From Halomonas sp. (GTDB taxonomy: Bacteria; Pseudomonadota; Gammaproteobacteria; Pseudomonadales; Halomonadaceae), in the NCBI RefSeq assembly GCF_017515565.1, contig NZ_JAFWFN010000011.1, positions 1 to 57,796 on the forward strand: 57,796 nt of DNA. Direction: 5' to 3'. The notes beneath the pieces were generated by a model. It did not search any database. It was not told the DNA's origin and saw nothing but the letters and a program-made list of their open reading frames with translations. Below are positions 15,389 through 25,866 of the stretch, piece after piece. Within the stretch, counting starts at the first letter, position 1, and each line of letters starts with the position of its first letter. A program made the position numbers and the translations under genes.

Positions 15389-15929
15389 GCTACCGCCTTT
15401 AGACGATAACTGGCTAGAGATCGATACGCAGAGGCAGCAGCTGCGCTGTTGGCAGGGACGAGTGCTGAGCCATGAGTGCTCGGTTTCTACAGGGGAGGCG
15501 GGCGTCGGTCAGCAGGAAGACAGTGGCCGAACGCCCCAAGGCTGGCACTATGTGCGCGCAGCGATTGGGGATGGCTTGCCCGAAAACGCGGTGTTTCGCG
15601 GTCGTCGATGGACCCGCGAGGTGTACTCTGCCGAGCTAGCAGAAACCCACCCCTCACGTGATTGGATATTGACACGCATTCTTTGGCTGTGTGGTTTGGA
15701 AACGGGTAAAAATCGCGGCGGGCATGTAGATTCACAGCGCCGCTATATTTACTTGCATGGTACGCCGCCGAACCAACCTATGGGTGTGCCGGCCTCCCAT
15801 GGCTGTATTCGGTTGCGCAATCACGATTTATTGACGGTTTTTCAGTTTGCGCGACCCGGTACATCGGTTTGGCTTCATGGGGGCGATGCTTACGTTCCTT
15901 CCTCTGATAATTTTGACACGCCACATTGA
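15366..15929 (+). CDS. L,D-transpeptidase (YkuD family)
   Basis: The 187-residue protein has the YkuD catalytic signature HGTPPNQPMGVPASHGCIRL (His and Cys in SHGCIR). It has no obvious signal peptide or LysM domain. YkuD proteins make 3-3 peptidoglycan cross-links or attach proteins to the wall. Without an export signal the site of action is unclear; similar short YkuD proteins occur widely in gammaproteobacteria. It overlaps the end of psrA by 23 bases with AAGGA upstream, and is followed by nagZ, a cell-wall recycling gene. Confidence 0.87.
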   Translation: MRTPTLAELPPLDDNWLEIDTQRQQLRCWQGRVLSHECSVSTGEAGVGQQEDSGRTPQGWHYVRAAIGDGLPENAVFRGRRWTREVYSAELAETHPSRDWILTRILWLCGLETGKNRGGHVDSQRRYIYLHGTPPNQPMGVPASHGCIRLRNHDLLTVFQFARPGTSVWLHGGDAYVPSSDNFDTPH

Positions 15930-15969
15930 TCGTCTAGAATTGGCGCCCCTCCTTGTCGGATCCATCACA

Positions 15970-16980
15970 ATGACTCAACCCCTTGGCCCGGTCATGCTCG
16001 ACCTTGAAGGGCCGCGATTGACCAAAGCTGAAAAGCAGCTATTGCTGGAGCCTGCGGTTGGCGGGGTCATCCTGTTTGCGCGTAACGTAGAGGATGCCTA
16101 TCAAACGCGCCAGCTGTGCAGCGATATCCGGCGGGTACGCGGTGATCTGCTGTTAGCCATCGACCAAGAAGGTGGGCGTGTCCAGCGTATTAAGCAGGGC
16201 GTCACCAGGCTGCCCCCTATGGCGCGCATTGGCGACCTATTTGCCAATGACCAAGAAGCGGGCATGACGTTGGCCAAAGATGCTGGCTGGCTACTGGGGA
16301 TGGAGATGGCCGCCTGTGGTCTCGATATCAGCTTCGCTCCCGTACTGGATGTGGAGAGCGGGATTTCTAGCGTAATTGGTGACCGCAGTTTCAGCAGTGA
16401 TCCAGCCCATGTTGCACTATTAGGCCATGGATTTATTCAAGGCCTACATGACGCTGGCATGGCGGCGGTGGGAAAGCACTTCCCCGGTCATGGCGGTGTA
16501 GCCGCGGACTCCCATGTGGCACTCCCTGTTGATGATCGCTTCCTTGAGCAAATAAAGCAGCGCGATCTCGTGCCTTTTGCCCAGCTTGCGAGCCAATTGG
16601 ATGGGGTAATGCCAGCCCACGTTATCTATAGCGCATTTGATGCCCGGCCTGCGGGTTTCTCACCCAATTGGCTTGGCATGCTGAGGGAGTCGCTGGGCTT
16701 TAAAGGATGTATTTTTTCCGATGATTTAAGTATGGCGGGCGCCCATGCGGCAGGGGATCCTAAGGCGCGGGCAAACGCAGCCTTAACGGCTGGGTGCGAC
16801 ATGCTACTGGTGTGTAATGATCGAGCCGCCGCACTGGAAGTGGTAGACGCTTGCCAAGGTTTGCAAGGTAAACGACCCGCCAAATTACGCTATGGCCGTG
16901 CCAGACCTGATCTCGATGCTCTCTCAGCATTGGGTCGTTGGCGTCGCACGCATGCCAAATTAGAAGCACTAGCCAACTAA
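15970..16980 (+). CDS. nagZ: Beta-N-acetylhexosaminidase NagZ
   Basis: The product has 336 residues from the ATG at 15970 (MTQPLGPVMLDLEG). The frame is open back to 15847, but that part overlaps the L,D-transpeptidase gene. Motifs are LLAIDQEGGRVQR, GDRSFSSDP, the family-3 catalytic loop GKHFPGHGG and FSDDLSMAGA (nucleophile Asp). NagZ is cytoplasmic and removes GlcNAc from anhydro-muropeptides during peptidoglycan recycling, producing the signal for AmpC induction in many gammaproteobacteria. Neighbours psrA and the transpeptidase fit that locus. Confidence 0.94.
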   Translation: MTQPLGPVMLDLEGPRLTKAEKQLLLEPAVGGVILFARNVEDAYQTRQLCSDIRRVRGDLLLAIDQEGGRVQRIKQGVTRLPPMARIGDLFANDQEAGMTLAKDAGWLLGMEMAACGLDISFAPVLDVESGISSVIGDRSFSSDPAHVALLGHGFIQGLHDAGMAAVGKHFPGHGGVAADSHVALPVDDRFLEQIKQRDLVPFAQLASQLDGVMPAHVIYSAFDARPAGFSPNWLGMLRESLGFKGCIFSDDLSMAGAHAAGDPKARANAALTAGCDMLLVCNDRAAALEVVDACQGLQGKRPAKLRYGRARPDLDALSALGRWRRTHAKLEALAN

Positions 16981-17037
16981 GCACGCCCGTTTGAACTCGT
17001 TAACCGGTCACTATTTACGCTGTATTGGAGTAGCTCA

Positions 17038-17616
17038 ATGTCCAAACTGGATAAAGAAACGCTTGAGTCGCTGGACTCGATGCGCGAATTGATGGATAAC
17101 GCGGATTGCCTGATTTCTCAGGAAAAAGTAGAGCGTGCATTAGACCGCATGGCAGAGGCGATAACCAAAGATTTGGGTGATAAATTACCGGTTTTTTACT
17201 GCGTGATGAATGGTGGGTTAATCACTACCGGACACTTGCTAACGAGGCTTGGTTTTCCGCTAGAAGTGGACTACCTGCACGCCACTCGTTACCGAAATGA
17301 ACTGCGCGGGGGCGAGCTATTCTGGCGTGTCTCTCCAGAAATACCTATGGCGGGCCGCCATGTGGTTATCGTTGACGACATTCTTGACGAAGGTTCAACG
17401 CTTGCGGCAATTCTTGCTTACTGCGAAGAAGCCCAAGCGGCCAGCGTGACCACTGCCGTACTGGTCGATAAGCAGCACAATAGAAAAGCGGTACCGGGTT
17501 TGAAAGCCGACTATTGCAGCCTTGAAGTGGCCGACCGATACGTATTCGGTTTTGGTATGGACTACAAAGGCTACTGGCGCAATGCCCCTGGGATTTTTGC
17601 CCCCAAGGGCATGTAG
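17038..17616 (+). CDS. hpt: Hypoxanthine-guanine phosphoribosyltransferase
   Basis: The 192-residue protein has the PRPP loop HVVIVDDILDEGSTLAA, VMNGGLITTGHLL and a C-terminal aromatic/acidic base-binding segment (YVFGFGMDYKGYWRN). It fits the pseudomonad-type hypoxanthine-guanine phosphoribosyltransferase rather than Gpt. GGAG precedes the ATG. It is the second 6-oxopurine phosphoribosyltransferase in the window (Gpt at 5.1 kb), probably giving different base preference. It ends 28 bases from the convergent ppsR with no clear terminator. Confidence 0.9.
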   Translation: MSKLDKETLESLDSMRELMDNADCLISQEKVERALDRMAEAITKDLGDKLPVFYCVMNGGLITTGHLLTRLGFPLEVDYLHATRYRNELRGGELFWRVSPEIPMAGRHVVIVDDILDEGSTLAAILAYCEEAQAASVTTAVLVDKQHNRKAVPGLKADYCSLEVADRYVFGFGMDYKGYWRNAPGIFAPKGM

Positions 17617-17644
17617 GCTACTCAGTTCAACGATTTGATGAGGC

Positions 17645-18478
17645 TTAGCGGGGCGAGAAGCGTCTCGCTAGGCCTGTTTCTGCAATCATTCGTGTGGAAA
17701 TTTCCTCAACCGAAAACCGCGTTGTATCAATAAACGGAATGCTCAACGATCGATAGAGTGACTCCGCCTGCCCAACTTCCTGCAAACATTGATCCATCGA
17801 GCTGTAGCGGCTATTAGGCCGACGTTCATTCCTGATTGCTGCAAGTCTGCGTGCATCAATGGTTAAACCAAACAGCTTTTGACGATGGGGTGACAGCACT
17901 TTGGGCAGTTTTAGGCTGCCATCTTCGTCAAGATCATCCTCCGTTAGCGGGTAGTTAGCGGCTCGAATGCCAAACTGAAGGGCCAGATAGAGCGACGTGG
18001 GGGTTTTTCCACAGCGTGATACGCCGACCAAAATAATATCTGCCTTATCGTACTGGTGGGTGCGCGCGCCGTCGTCATTATCTAGCGCAAAGTGGACCGA
18101 ATGGATACGATCCATATACACAGCATCGCTACCAATGGAGTGTGTTCTCCCCACGCTGTAGGAAGAATGGGTCTCTAACTCCTGCTCCAGTGGCTTCAAA
18201 AATGTCGAAAAAATATCTACTTTAAAGCCAGTGGCATGGCGAATTACATCGCGTATTTGTTGGTCGACGATAGTATCGATGATAATGGGCCGCTGCCCAT
18301 CGCGGACTGCAGTGGAGTCAATGATTTCTGCCAAGGCCTGGGCTTTTTCAACCGTATCGATGTAGGGCTTGGTTAACATCTCGATTTCAATGTCGCTAAA
18401 CTGCGCCAACAAGCTGCGCCCAAGGCTTTCAGCCGTGATGCCGGTACCGTCAGAAATAAAAAAAGCTGTCCGCTTCAT
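17645..18478 (-). CDS. ppsR: PEP synthase regulatory kinase/pyrophosphorylase PpsR
   Basis: The product has 277 residues from the ATG at 18478 ([18 protein letters not shown]), which has GCGGA upstream; the open frame to 18550 is not family-like. The DUF299 features [11 protein letters not shown] and the P-loop-like [15 protein letters not shown] are present. PpsR inactivates PEP synthase by ADP-dependent threonine phosphorylation and reactivates it by Pi-dependent dephosphorylation. It is divergent from ppsA, its target, as in many gammaproteobacteria. Confidence 0.95.
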   Translation of the reverse strand: MKRTAFFISDGTGITAESLGRSLLAQFSDIEIEMLTKPYIDTVEKAQALAEIIDSTAVRDGQRPIIIDTIVDQQIRDVIRHATGFKVDIFSTFLKPLEQELETHSSYSVGRTHSIGSDAVYMDRIHSVHFALDNDDGARTHQYDKADIILVGVSRCGKTPTSLYLALQFGIRAANYPLTEDDLDEDGSLKLPKVLSPHRQKLFGLTIDARRLAAIRNERRPNSRYSSMDQCLQEVGQAESLYRSLSIPFIDTTRFSVEEISTRMIAETGLARRFSPR

Positions 18479-18755
18479 ATTGAAATCCGCCAAAGAATAA
18501 AAGTCGTTATTGAACGTCATTATTGTGGGCGGAGCTGTTAAGTAGCACAACGGCTGGTGAGTAATTGCTGCTATTTATGCTCGCCAAGAGGAATGCTCAA
18601 CTACAGGAAACGCCTTTAAAGTGCCTTTGTTGTAAAAATCCTCCACCTCCTTCGCTGTTAGACCAATGGCGAATACCAGGCCACGGTGCTAGGGTGGCAC
18701 GGTCATTCAGTGTCGGCCGCAAGGTCGCAAAGAAGTCTAAAAGCTAGGGGGTAGC

Positions 18756-21140
18756 GTGGAAGAGTACATTCTGTGGTTCGATCAGCTTGGCATGGCAGAC
18801 GTCGAACGCGTGGGTGGTAAAAACGCCTCGCTCGGCGAAATGATTTCTAATTTATCGGGTGTTGGTGTGACCGTGCCGGGTGGCTTCGCCACCACTGCGC
18901 ATGCCTACCGCGAATTTCTTTCCCATGAAGGGCTGAATGACCGTATTAACGCTACCCTGGCGCGCTTGGATGTCGATGACGTCAAAGCGCTAGCCCAGGC
19001 AGGTAGCATGATCCGCCAGTGGATTATCGATACGCCCTTGCCTCCTGCGTTTGAAAAAGCACTGCGTAGTGCCTATGAAGAGCTACAAAACCAGCACCCC
19101 GATCTAAAAGTTGCGGTACGTAGCTCTGCAACTGCCGAAGATTTGCCCGACGCTTCCTTTGCCGGCCAGCAGGAAACCTTCCTTAACATTGAAGGTTTTA
19201 ACAACATCAAACATGCGGTGCATGAAGTCTTCGCCTCGCTGTTTAACGACCGTGCTATCTCATACCGTGTACACCGGGGCTATGCCCACGAGAACGTCGC
19301 CTTGTCGGCGGGTGTACAGAAAATGGTTCGCTCCGAAACGGGTGCTTCTGGCGTTCTATTCACCCTGGACACTGAGTCTGGCTACCGCGACGCGGTATTT
19401 GTCACGGCTTCTTGGGGCCTGGGTGAAACGGTGGTGCAAGGGGCGGTTAACCCCGACGAATTCTATGTACATAAGCCCACGCTGGCGGCAGGTCGCCCAG
19501 CGGTGTTGCGCCGCACGCTTGGCTCAAAGCTGATCAAAATGGTTTACGGTCAGGATGCGAGTGCGGGCAAGTCGGTTGAAACAGTGGATGTGCCGTTGAA
19601 AGATCGCGGACGCTTCTGTATTAGCGATGCGCAGGTAATGGAGCTTGCCCATCAGGCGATGACCATTGAGCAGCACTATCAGCGCCCTATGGATATCGAG
19701 TGGGCGCTTGATGGCGACGATGGCAAACTCTATATCGTCCAGGCACGCCCTGAAACCGTGGTTTCCCAGCAAGAGGGTGGCAAGCTTGAGCGGTTCCATC
19801 TACGTGAGAAAGGCCGCACGCTAATTACCGGCCGGGCGATTGGTCAGCGCATCGGCCGCGGTGCGGTGAAGATTGTGCTTACCCCCGACGAGATGGATAA
19901 AATCCAAGAGGGTGATGTGTTGGTGACCGACATGACCGACCCTGATTGGGAGCCGATCATGAAGCGCGCCTCTGCCATAGTGACCAATCGCGGTGGACGT
20001 ACCTGTCACGCGGCGATTATCGCTCGTGAGCTGGGTATCCCTGCAGTGGTCGGGTGCGGCGATGCAACGACGCAGCTTAGGGAAGGCATTGACGTAACGG
20101 TGTCGTGTGCTGAAGGCGATACCGGCCACGTTTATGAAGGGCTGCTGGCATTTGACTGTAAGGTGTCGAGTGTCGACGCCATGCCAGAAATTCCCTTTAA
20201 GATTATGATGAACGTCGGTAATCCAGACCGCGCTTTTGGCTTTGCTAGCCTGCCCCATGCGGGCGTTGGTCTAGCCCGGCTTGAGTTTATTATCAACCGT
20301 ATGATCGGCGTACACCCTAAAGCGCTGCTTGAGTACGACACCTTGCCTGCTGATCTTCAGCAAGTCATTGACCTGCGCACGGCTGGCTACTCAGACCCTG
20401 TCAGTTTCTACGTTGATAAGCTGGTGGAAGGTATTTCGACGCTAGCGGCGGCGTTCCATCCCCAGCGGGTGATTGTGCGGCTGTCAGACTTTAAATCGAA
20501 CGAGTACGAAAATCTTATCGGCGGCAAGCTGTATGAGCCTGGCGAAGAGAACCCCATGCTCGGTTTCCGGGGGGCGTCTCGTTACATTTCTGAGGCTTTC
20601 CGTCCCTGCTTTGAGCTGGAGTGTCGGGCGCTAAAGCGTGTGCGTGAAGAGATGGGCTTCGATAACGTCGAAATCATGGTGCCTTTTGTACGTACTCCCG
20701 ATGAGGCGCGTGAAGTGGTTGAGCTGCTCGCCGCTAATGGACTGAAGCGGGGAGGGGCCGAGAATCCCGATGGCCTCAAAGTCATCATGATGTGCGAGCT
20801 GCCCGCCAACGCGCTGTTGGCTGATGAGTTCCTTGAGTACTTCGACGGGTTCTCCATTGGTTCAAACGATCTGACGCAGCTCACCCTGGGTTTGGATCGC
20901 GACTCAGGCATAGTGGCGCACCTGTTTGATGAACGGAACCCTGCCGTCAAAAAGCTTCTCGCTATGGCTATCCAGGCGTGTAAAGCCCAAGGGAAATACG
21001 TGGGTATTTGTGGTCAAGGGCCATCTGATCATCCTGACTTAGCTAAATGGTTGATGGAGCAGGGGATCGACTCGGTGTCGTTAAACCCCGATGCGGTATT
21101 GGAAACATGGTTTATGCTGGCAGGCGAAACCATCGCCTAG
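18756..21140 (+). CDS. ppsA: Phosphoenolpyruvate synthase
   Basis: The 794-residue enzyme starts at a GTG at 18756 with AGGGGG upstream. It has an N-terminal ATP-grasp domain ([33 protein letters not shown]), the phosphohistidine domain with [14 protein letters not shown] (His418), and a C-terminal PEP/pyruvate barrel ending in the [17 protein letters not shown] segment. It converts pyruvate and ATP to PEP, AMP and Pi for gluconeogenesis. The Thr before the catalytic His (GRTCH) is the PpsR target type. A long-stem terminator-like hairpin follows. Confidence 0.97.
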   Translation: MEEYILWFDQLGMADVERVGGKNASLGEMISNLSGVGVTVPGGFATTAHAYREFLSHEGLNDRINATLARLDVDDVKALAQAGSMIRQWIIDTPLPPAFEKALRSAYEELQNQHPDLKVAVRSSATAEDLPDASFAGQQETFLNIEGFNNIKHAVHEVFASLFNDRAISYRVHRGYAHENVALSAGVQKMVRSETGASGVLFTLDTESGYRDAVFVTASWGLGETVVQGAVNPDEFYVHKPTLAAGRPAVLRRTLGSKLIKMVYGQDASAGKSVETVDVPLKDRGRFCISDAQVMELAHQAMTIEQHYQRPMDIEWALDGDDGKLYIVQARPETVVSQQEGGKLERFHLREKGRTLITGRAIGQRIGRGAVKIVLTPDEMDKIQEGDVLVTDMTDPDWEPIMKRASAIVTNRGGRTCHAAIIARELGIPAVVGCGDATTQLREGIDVTVSCAEGDTGHVYEGLLAFDCKVSSVDAMPEIPFKIMMNVGNPDRAFGFASLPHAGVGLARLEFIINRMIGVHPKALLEYDTLPADLQQVIDLRTAGYSDPVSFYVDKLVEGISTLAAAFHPQRVIVRLSDFKSNEYENLIGGKLYEPGEENPMLGFRGASRYISEAFRPCFELECRALKRVREEMGFDNVEIMVPFVRTPDEAREVVELLAANGLKRGGAENPDGLKVIMMCELPANALLADEFLEYFDGFSIGSNDLTQLTLGLDRDSGIVAHLFDERNPAVKKLLAMAIQACKAQGKYVGICGQGPSDHPDLAKWLMEQGIDSVSLNPDAVLETWFMLAGETIA

Positions 21141-21165
21141 TAGCGATTTGCTTGCTTGTTGTTAT

Positions 21166-21191
21166 TGCGCCCGGCCATTGTGCCGGGCGCA
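21166..21191 (+). terminator. Strong hairpin after ppsA, probable terminator
   Basis: A 10-bp perfect stem (TGCGCCCGGC with GCCGGGCGCA) surrounds the 6-base loop CATTGT, 26 bases after the ppsA stop. The following stretch ATGCGTTTAA has only three T residues, so termination may be inefficient or factor-assisted. Confidence 0.55.
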
Positions 21192-21337
21192 TGCGTTTAA
21201 TAGGCTACTATTTGTTAGGTGGTTTAGAGAGCTGGCCTGTAGCAGTGCTCTGGCTGGGGCAACGCTAAGTCGTTGGGTGCCAAGCATAAGACGCTGGGTG
21301 TTAGGGCTACCAGAGGATTTTATTAGGGAGTAGGGTT

Positions 21338-23128
21338 ATGTTGCCCATTAAGGCAAAATTAACGTTAGCAGGCTTGCTGCTAGTGCCGCTTCATAGCTAT
21401 GGGTTTAGCTATGAAGCACCATCCGTGACGCCGGAGGTGGGCTCCGGATACGAAGAAAAACCAGGTTGGGAGGCATCTTCCTTTGCGGTAGCAGCAGCAA
21501 ACCCCTTGGCTACGGACGCGGGTTATCAAGTATTAAAAGCAGGTGGCAATGCCATCGACGCAGCGGTGGCGGTGCAGATGGTGCTTACCTTGGTGGAGCC
21601 TCAGTCCAGCGGCATTGGCGGCGGTGCTTTTCTCATGCACTACGACGGCGCAAATGTTCAGGCTTATGATGGCCGAGAAACGGCCCCCGCAGCGGTTACC
21701 GGTGAGCTATTTATAGAGGAAGGCGAACCGCTTGCCTTTATGGATGCAGTGGCAAGTGGTCTTTCAGTAGGTGTGCCAGGCACGCTTAAGATGCTTGAAA
21801 AAGCCCATGCAGAACATGGTCAGCTCCCGTGGGAGGTGCTTTTTGAGCCTGCCATTACCTTAGCTGAAGAGGGTTTCGCCGTTAGCCAGCGCCTGCAAAC
21901 CAGCTTGGCTAACGATGAAGCGCTGCGCCAAAATGCTCTGGCAAATGCTTTTTATTACGATGTAAGTGGCGAGCCCATCGCGGTGGGAGAAACGCTGACA
22001 AACCCGGCCCTCGCGGCTATTTTGCGGCGTATTGCCAGCGAGGGTAGCTTAGCGCTACATGAAGGCGATTTCGCTGAAGATCTCGTAAGCCGCGTTCAAA
22101 CGCACCCCGTTCGTCCCGGCGCAATGACGCTCGATGATTTGAGTGGTTACCAGGCGCTTGAGCGTGAGCCTTTATGTACGCCCTGGCAGCAGTGGGAGGT
22201 CTGCGGCTTTCCCCCGCCATCTTCGGGGCATATTACGGTCATGCAGATTTTAGGGCTGCTAGATCAACAGCCCTTATTAGAAGCTCCGTTAGATAATGCC
22301 GCCGCCAGCAGTGGCTGGTTACACCAGTTTCTGGAGTCGTCTCGATTAGCCTTTGCCGACCGTGGTCGTTATATCGCTGATCCGGCGTTTGTCGAGGCAC
22401 CAGGGGGCGACTGGTCATTAATGTTAGCGCCGGAATATCTTGCCAGCCGTAGTGCTTTAATTGGTTCAGAAAGCATGGGTGACGGCGCTGAGCCGGGTAA
22501 TCCCGGGGAGCAAACGGTTAGCTTCGCCAGCCAACCTGAGCAGCCCGAATATGGCACTAGCCACATTAGTATTGTTGATGCCGAGGGCAACGCTATCGCC
22601 ATGACGACGACGATTGAACAAGCCTTTGGCGCGCGGATACTGGCTGATGGTGGGACAGGGCTGCCCGGCGGCTATTTGCTCAATAACGAGCTAACTGACT
22701 TTTCATTTGTGCCTGAGATTGATGGAGAGCCAGTAGCAAACCGGGTCGAGCCGGGTAAGCGCCCCCGCTCTAGCATGGCCCCTACGCTGGTTTTCGACCA
22801 AGAGAGCGGCGAGTTAGTCGCCAGCTTAGGGTCACCCGGTGGGGCCGCTATTATCCACTATACAGCTCGCACGCTTGTGGCAATGCGCGACTGGGGGCAA
22901 AATGCTCAAGCCGCGCTGAATTTACCCCATGCGATTACCTTAGGCGGCGATGTATCTATTGAGAAAGGGCGCTTTCCTGAAGAGACGATAGAGGCCCTGC
23001 ACGAGCGTGGGCATACCGTTACTGAGCGAGAGCTTACCAGTGGCCTGCAGGCGATTATGCGTTTAGAGGATGGTTCGTTGTTTGGCGGCGCGGACCCCCG
23101 CCGCGAGGGCGTGGTAATGGGCGATTAA
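21338..23128 (+). CDS. ggt: Gamma-glutamyltransferase (periplasmic)
   Basis: The 596-residue precursor has an N-terminal signal peptide (LTLAGLLLVPLHSYG), then AANPLATDAGYQVLKAGGNA and SSGIGGGAFLMHYDG. The autocatalytic cleavage/nucleophile Thr407 is in EYGTSHISIVDAEGNA, and later motifs RPRSSMAPTLVF and LGSPGGAAII form the glutamate pocket. The enzyme hydrolyses or transfers the gamma-glutamyl group of glutathione in the periplasm. It is a single gene with AGGGAG before the ATG and a strong terminator after. Usual length. Confidence 0.95.
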   Translation: MLPIKAKLTLAGLLLVPLHSYGFSYEAPSVTPEVGSGYEEKPGWEASSFAVAAANPLATDAGYQVLKAGGNAIDAAVAVQMVLTLVEPQSSGIGGGAFLMHYDGANVQAYDGRETAPAAVTGELFIEEGEPLAFMDAVASGLSVGVPGTLKMLEKAHAEHGQLPWEVLFEPAITLAEEGFAVSQRLQTSLANDEALRQNALANAFYYDVSGEPIAVGETLTNPALAAILRRIASEGSLALHEGDFAEDLVSRVQTHPVRPGAMTLDDLSGYQALEREPLCTPWQQWEVCGFPPPSSGHITVMQILGLLDQQPLLEAPLDNAAASSGWLHQFLESSRLAFADRGRYIADPAFVEAPGGDWSLMLAPEYLASRSALIGSESMGDGAEPGNPGEQTVSFASQPEQPEYGTSHISIVDAEGNAIAMTTTIEQAFGARILADGGTGLPGGYLLNNELTDFSFVPEIDGEPVANRVEPGKRPRSSMAPTLVFDQESGELVASLGSPGGAAIIHYTARTLVAMRDWGQNAQAALNLPHAITLGGDVSIEKGRFPEETIEALHERGHTVTERELTSGLQAIMRLEDGSLFGGADPRREGVVMGD

Positions 23129-23144
23129 GCTGAGGCTTGCCGAC

Positions 23145-23173
23145 AAAACGGCGGCCATGTGGCCGCCGTTTTT
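23145..23173 (+). terminator. Bidirectional intrinsic terminator after ggt
   Basis: AAAACGGCGGCC (23145-23156), loop ATGT, GGCCGCCGTTTT (23161-23172): a 12-bp perfect inverted repeat with a T-run on either strand. It can serve ggt and the convergent glycerophosphodiesterase gene. Confidence 0.9.
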
Positions 23174-23209
23174 GTTAGAGGACGTTGGTTGGAAATTTAT
23201 CAGCAGCGG

Positions 23210-25096
23210 CTACTCTCGTAGCCAATTGCGGAGTTTCACCAGCATCAGGCTGCCATCGCTTAAGGTGCGGCGCTCTTCCACTAACGCCCGCAGCCGATCT
23301 GGGTAGTCGGTAATGATGGCATCAACGCCCAGGTCAATGAGGGTCGACATACGCGCTGTGTCGTTTACTGTCCACGCGTGTATCTCGTAACCATATAGTG
23401 CTGCTAGACGTATTTCCTGGCGATTTATTCGGTTATGCCTAAGCCCTAGTGCATCAAAGCTTCGGCGATCAAGGTTGCCGGGCAGTATCAGTTGGGCGAG
23501 CAGCGTGACACGTAGTTCGGGTGCCTGCTGCTTAATATAGTTAACGGTGTCTGGCGACATAGTGGCTATGCGCATATCCATAAAAGCATTAGGCAAGCCG
23601 CAGTTTGCGACTGCGGTTAGCGCACTCTCTTGACTGGCCCAGCAGCGGTAGCGAAGGTCACTTTCTGCGTCCAGCGTTTCCAATACAGCGCGGGCAAGCG
23701 CCCGCTCTTGGCCGGGTATGGGTTTCATATCAATCATCAACCCTGCCCGGCCGCGTACCAGGGCCAAGGTTTCATCTAGACCTGCAATTTTTTCATTTTG
23801 ATAGGCATCGCCAAACCAACTGCCCACGTCGAAATGACTTAGCTCTTTTCGCGTTAGATCGCCAAATTCGCGGGAATCTCCGGTTAAGCGCGCTAGGGTG
23901 CGGTCATGGTAGAGCAGTACATGATTGTCAGCGCTCAGGCGTACATCAAGCTCCACATAGTCGGCGCGGTCTGTTAAGGCTTGCTCTACTGCCGCCAGGG
24001 TGTTTTCCGGGGCCACCATAGAGCTGCCACGATGGGCAATAACCGTTACTTTGTCGCGTATCTCGAAGCTATTGAGAATCCACCAAGCTTGAAGTGCCGC
24101 TATCATCAGTACACTGAGTTCAATTGCCCAGGCCCATCGTCCCGGATGGGCTTGTTCAGAGCGAGGTGATGGGCGCACTTCGCGATAGGCTAGCTGTAAA
24201 TAGAGGCAGGCAGAAAGCAGTGCGTTGGCTGCGACACCCAAGAAAGTAAGGGTAAGTGTTACTAATATATAGCCTGTTAAATACGCAAACATCGCGGGAA
24301 TGAGCACCGCGCTACGTTCAGGTAACCACCAAAGAAGAGGTGTGAAGACAAGATCGAACAGCCACGTTGCGATGAAAGGGAGGCCGATAATAATGACCAA
24401 CAGCGCCAGTACTGCGACGCCTATAGAGCGGTGCCATCCACGGGTTAGCACCACGCTGCGCTTGAGTGCTAGATAGGGGTTATAACTCTCCAGAGCCACC
24501 AGCGGAAGAGCAAGCAACCACCGCAAGTAGAGCCATGCCGCAATGCTAGCCCAGGCTACTAAAAGGGGAAGGGCACTGGCAATAAAATACCAAAATACGG
24601 GTGGGCGCACGCGCTGCACATAGTAAGGGTCAAGTCCGCTTAGCCAAAAATCATATAGCCAAGCAAGTCCTACCATAAAGGGAGCCAGCAGCAGCAGGTG
24701 GGCGCCTACTTGCAAGACGACTAAGCCCGACAGGGCGGGCAAGCGCCGTGTGCTGCGCCATAGTGCTTCAAACGCTAACGCGTAGTGATTGTCCTTAGGC
24801 TTTACAGCCACCATTAGCATTCCTGCTTGCTGCCAATAGATCAGCATGAAGGTAAAACCAAGCCCTACTAACATGGCCATTAGGCCAAGAGGGCTAAACA
24901 GTAAGCTAATCAGCGCATCATTGGTAACCACCACGCGATTAAGTTGCGCCAGCACGGCCCGTGCCGCCCAGGCAATAAGGGGCACTAGCAGCGCGGTGGC
25001 GAGTATTGTGAAGAGCAGGTGATACGCAATCAGAGGGCGTAGATGATCACGAAGGGTTTTTAATAACGCGTAACCAAGTTGATTTAACGGCTGCAT
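23210..25096 (-). CDS. Membrane-anchored glycerophosphodiester phosphodiesterase
   Basis: The product has 628 residues from the ATG at 25096 (MQPLNQLGYALLKTLRDHL). The N-terminal ~340 residues hold about eight membrane segments, like the GDPD-associated membrane domain. The C-terminal domain begins VTVIAHRGSSMVAPENTLAA (metal/catalytic HRG), followed by DYVELDVRLSADN and LLYHDRTLARLTGD, the acidic and His residues of GDPD enzymes. It probably hydrolyses glycerophosphodiesters or a polyglycerol/lipid headgroup at the membrane; the substrate is unknown. The open frame extends 5' through the rraA gene in another frame and is discarded. It lies 64 bases after rraA. Confidence 0.85.
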   Translation of the reverse strand: MQPLNQLGYALLKTLRDHLRPLIAYHLLFTILATALLVPLIAWAARAVLAQLNRVVVTNDALISLLFSPLGLMAMLVGLGFTFMLIYWQQAGMLMVAVKPKDNHYALAFEALWRSTRRLPALSGLVVLQVGAHLLLLAPFMVGLAWLYDFWLSGLDPYYVQRVRPPVFWYFIASALPLLVAWASIAAWLYLRWLLALPLVALESYNPYLALKRSVVLTRGWHRSIGVAVLALLVIIIGLPFIATWLFDLVFTPLLWWLPERSAVLIPAMFAYLTGYILVTLTLTFLGVAANALLSACLYLQLAYREVRPSPRSEQAHPGRWAWAIELSVLMIAALQAWWILNSFEIRDKVTVIAHRGSSMVAPENTLAAVEQALTDRADYVELDVRLSADNHVLLYHDRTLARLTGDSREFGDLTRKELSHFDVGSWFGDAYQNEKIAGLDETLALVRGRAGLMIDMKPIPGQERALARAVLETLDAESDLRYRCWASQESALTAVANCGLPNAFMDMRIATMSPDTVNYIKQQAPELRVTLLAQLILPGNLDRRSFDALGLRHNRINRQEIRLAALYGYEIHAWTVNDTARMSTLIDLGVDAIITDYPDRLRALVEERRTLSDGSLMLVKLRNWLRE

Positions 25097-25160
25097 AGTC
25101 ACGAAAATGTATGAGTGAAGCACCAGGGTGGCACTATCTGCCACGCCTGGCAAGATTGCA

Positions 25161-25658
25161 CTATTTGGATACGTCGAGCGCCTTATCTGCGATGACAATG
25201 CCGTTATTATCAGCATATAGCCACTGGCCCGGGTGGAGAGTGGCGCCAGCAAAGGTAACCGGAATATCCCGTTGCCCTTCGCCATGCTTTTCGCTACGCC
25301 GGGGGTGGCTGCCTAGGGCCTGTACGCCTAGTGGTAGGGTCACTAGTATGTCTACATCCCGCACACAGCCAAACATGACGACGCCTGCCCAGCCGTTTTT
25401 AGCGGCTTGCTCGGCCAACATGTCACCCAGCATGGCGCAACGGTTAGAGCCGCCAGCATCAACAACCAGCACAGCGCCCTCGCCGGGTTCGGCAACCGCC
25501 TGTTTCACCATAGAGTTGTCTTCAAAGCATTTTGCCGTGCGAATAGGGCCGTAAAAGCTGTCAACGCCGCCGAAATTGGCAAACATCGGTTCCAGCACGG
25601 TCACCTCTGGGTAGGCATCGCATAAATCGGGGGTCACAATCGCGTTAGTTGTGGTCAT
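25161..25658 (-). CDS. rraA: RraA-family regulator of ribonuclease E activity
   Basis: The product has 165 residues from the ATG at 25658 ([19 protein letters not shown]) with AAGGAG upstream. The RraA core is clear: [35 protein letters not shown] and [12 protein letters not shown]. RraA trimers bind RNase E and inhibit its degradosome activity. The same fold includes 4-hydroxy-4-methyl-2-oxoglutarate aldolases, so a catalytic role cannot be excluded. It follows acnB but is separated by a strong terminator. Confidence 0.9.
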   Translation of the reverse strand: MTTTNAIVTPDLCDAYPEVTVLEPMFANFGGVDSFYGPIRTAKCFEDNSMVKQAVAEPGEGAVLVVDAGGSNRCAMLGDMLAEQAAKNGWAGVVMFGCVRDVDILVTLPLGVQALGSHPRRSEKHGEGQRDIPVTFAGATLHPGQWLYADNNGIVIADKALDVSK

Positions 25659-25748
25659 AACATGCTCCTTTCTATTAATAGTTGGTTTGATTAACAGTTG
25701 GTTTGCCAACGGTTCGTTTGGCGACGATTAATGGGCACTGCTAACTAT

Positions 25749-25784
25749 AAAAAACGCCCCGACCTGTAAACAGGGCGGGGCGTT
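25749..25784 (-). terminator. Intrinsic terminator after acnB
   Basis: On the minus strand AACGCCCCG(CC) pairs with the matching arm CGGGGCGTT around a short A/T-rich loop, and a run of six T residues follows. It lies 80-120 bases downstream of the acnB stop and separates acnB from rraA. Confidence 0.9.
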
Positions 25785-25866
25785 CGGTCATCGACTCAGA
25801 AAAAGGTAGTGTTACCCGTTCTGTGATGGTGCGAGCATCGGCGATAGATCGATTGCAACAAGAGTC

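Noticed and set aside
15847-15969. N-terminal extension of nagZ
   Set aside because: It overlaps the L,D-transpeptidase C-terminus in another frame. NagZ begins at MTQPLGPVMLDLEG.
25097-25285. N-terminal extension of the glycerophosphodiesterase frame
   Set aside because: It runs through the intergenic space and the rraA coding region in a different frame; the membrane-domain start at 25096 fits the family.
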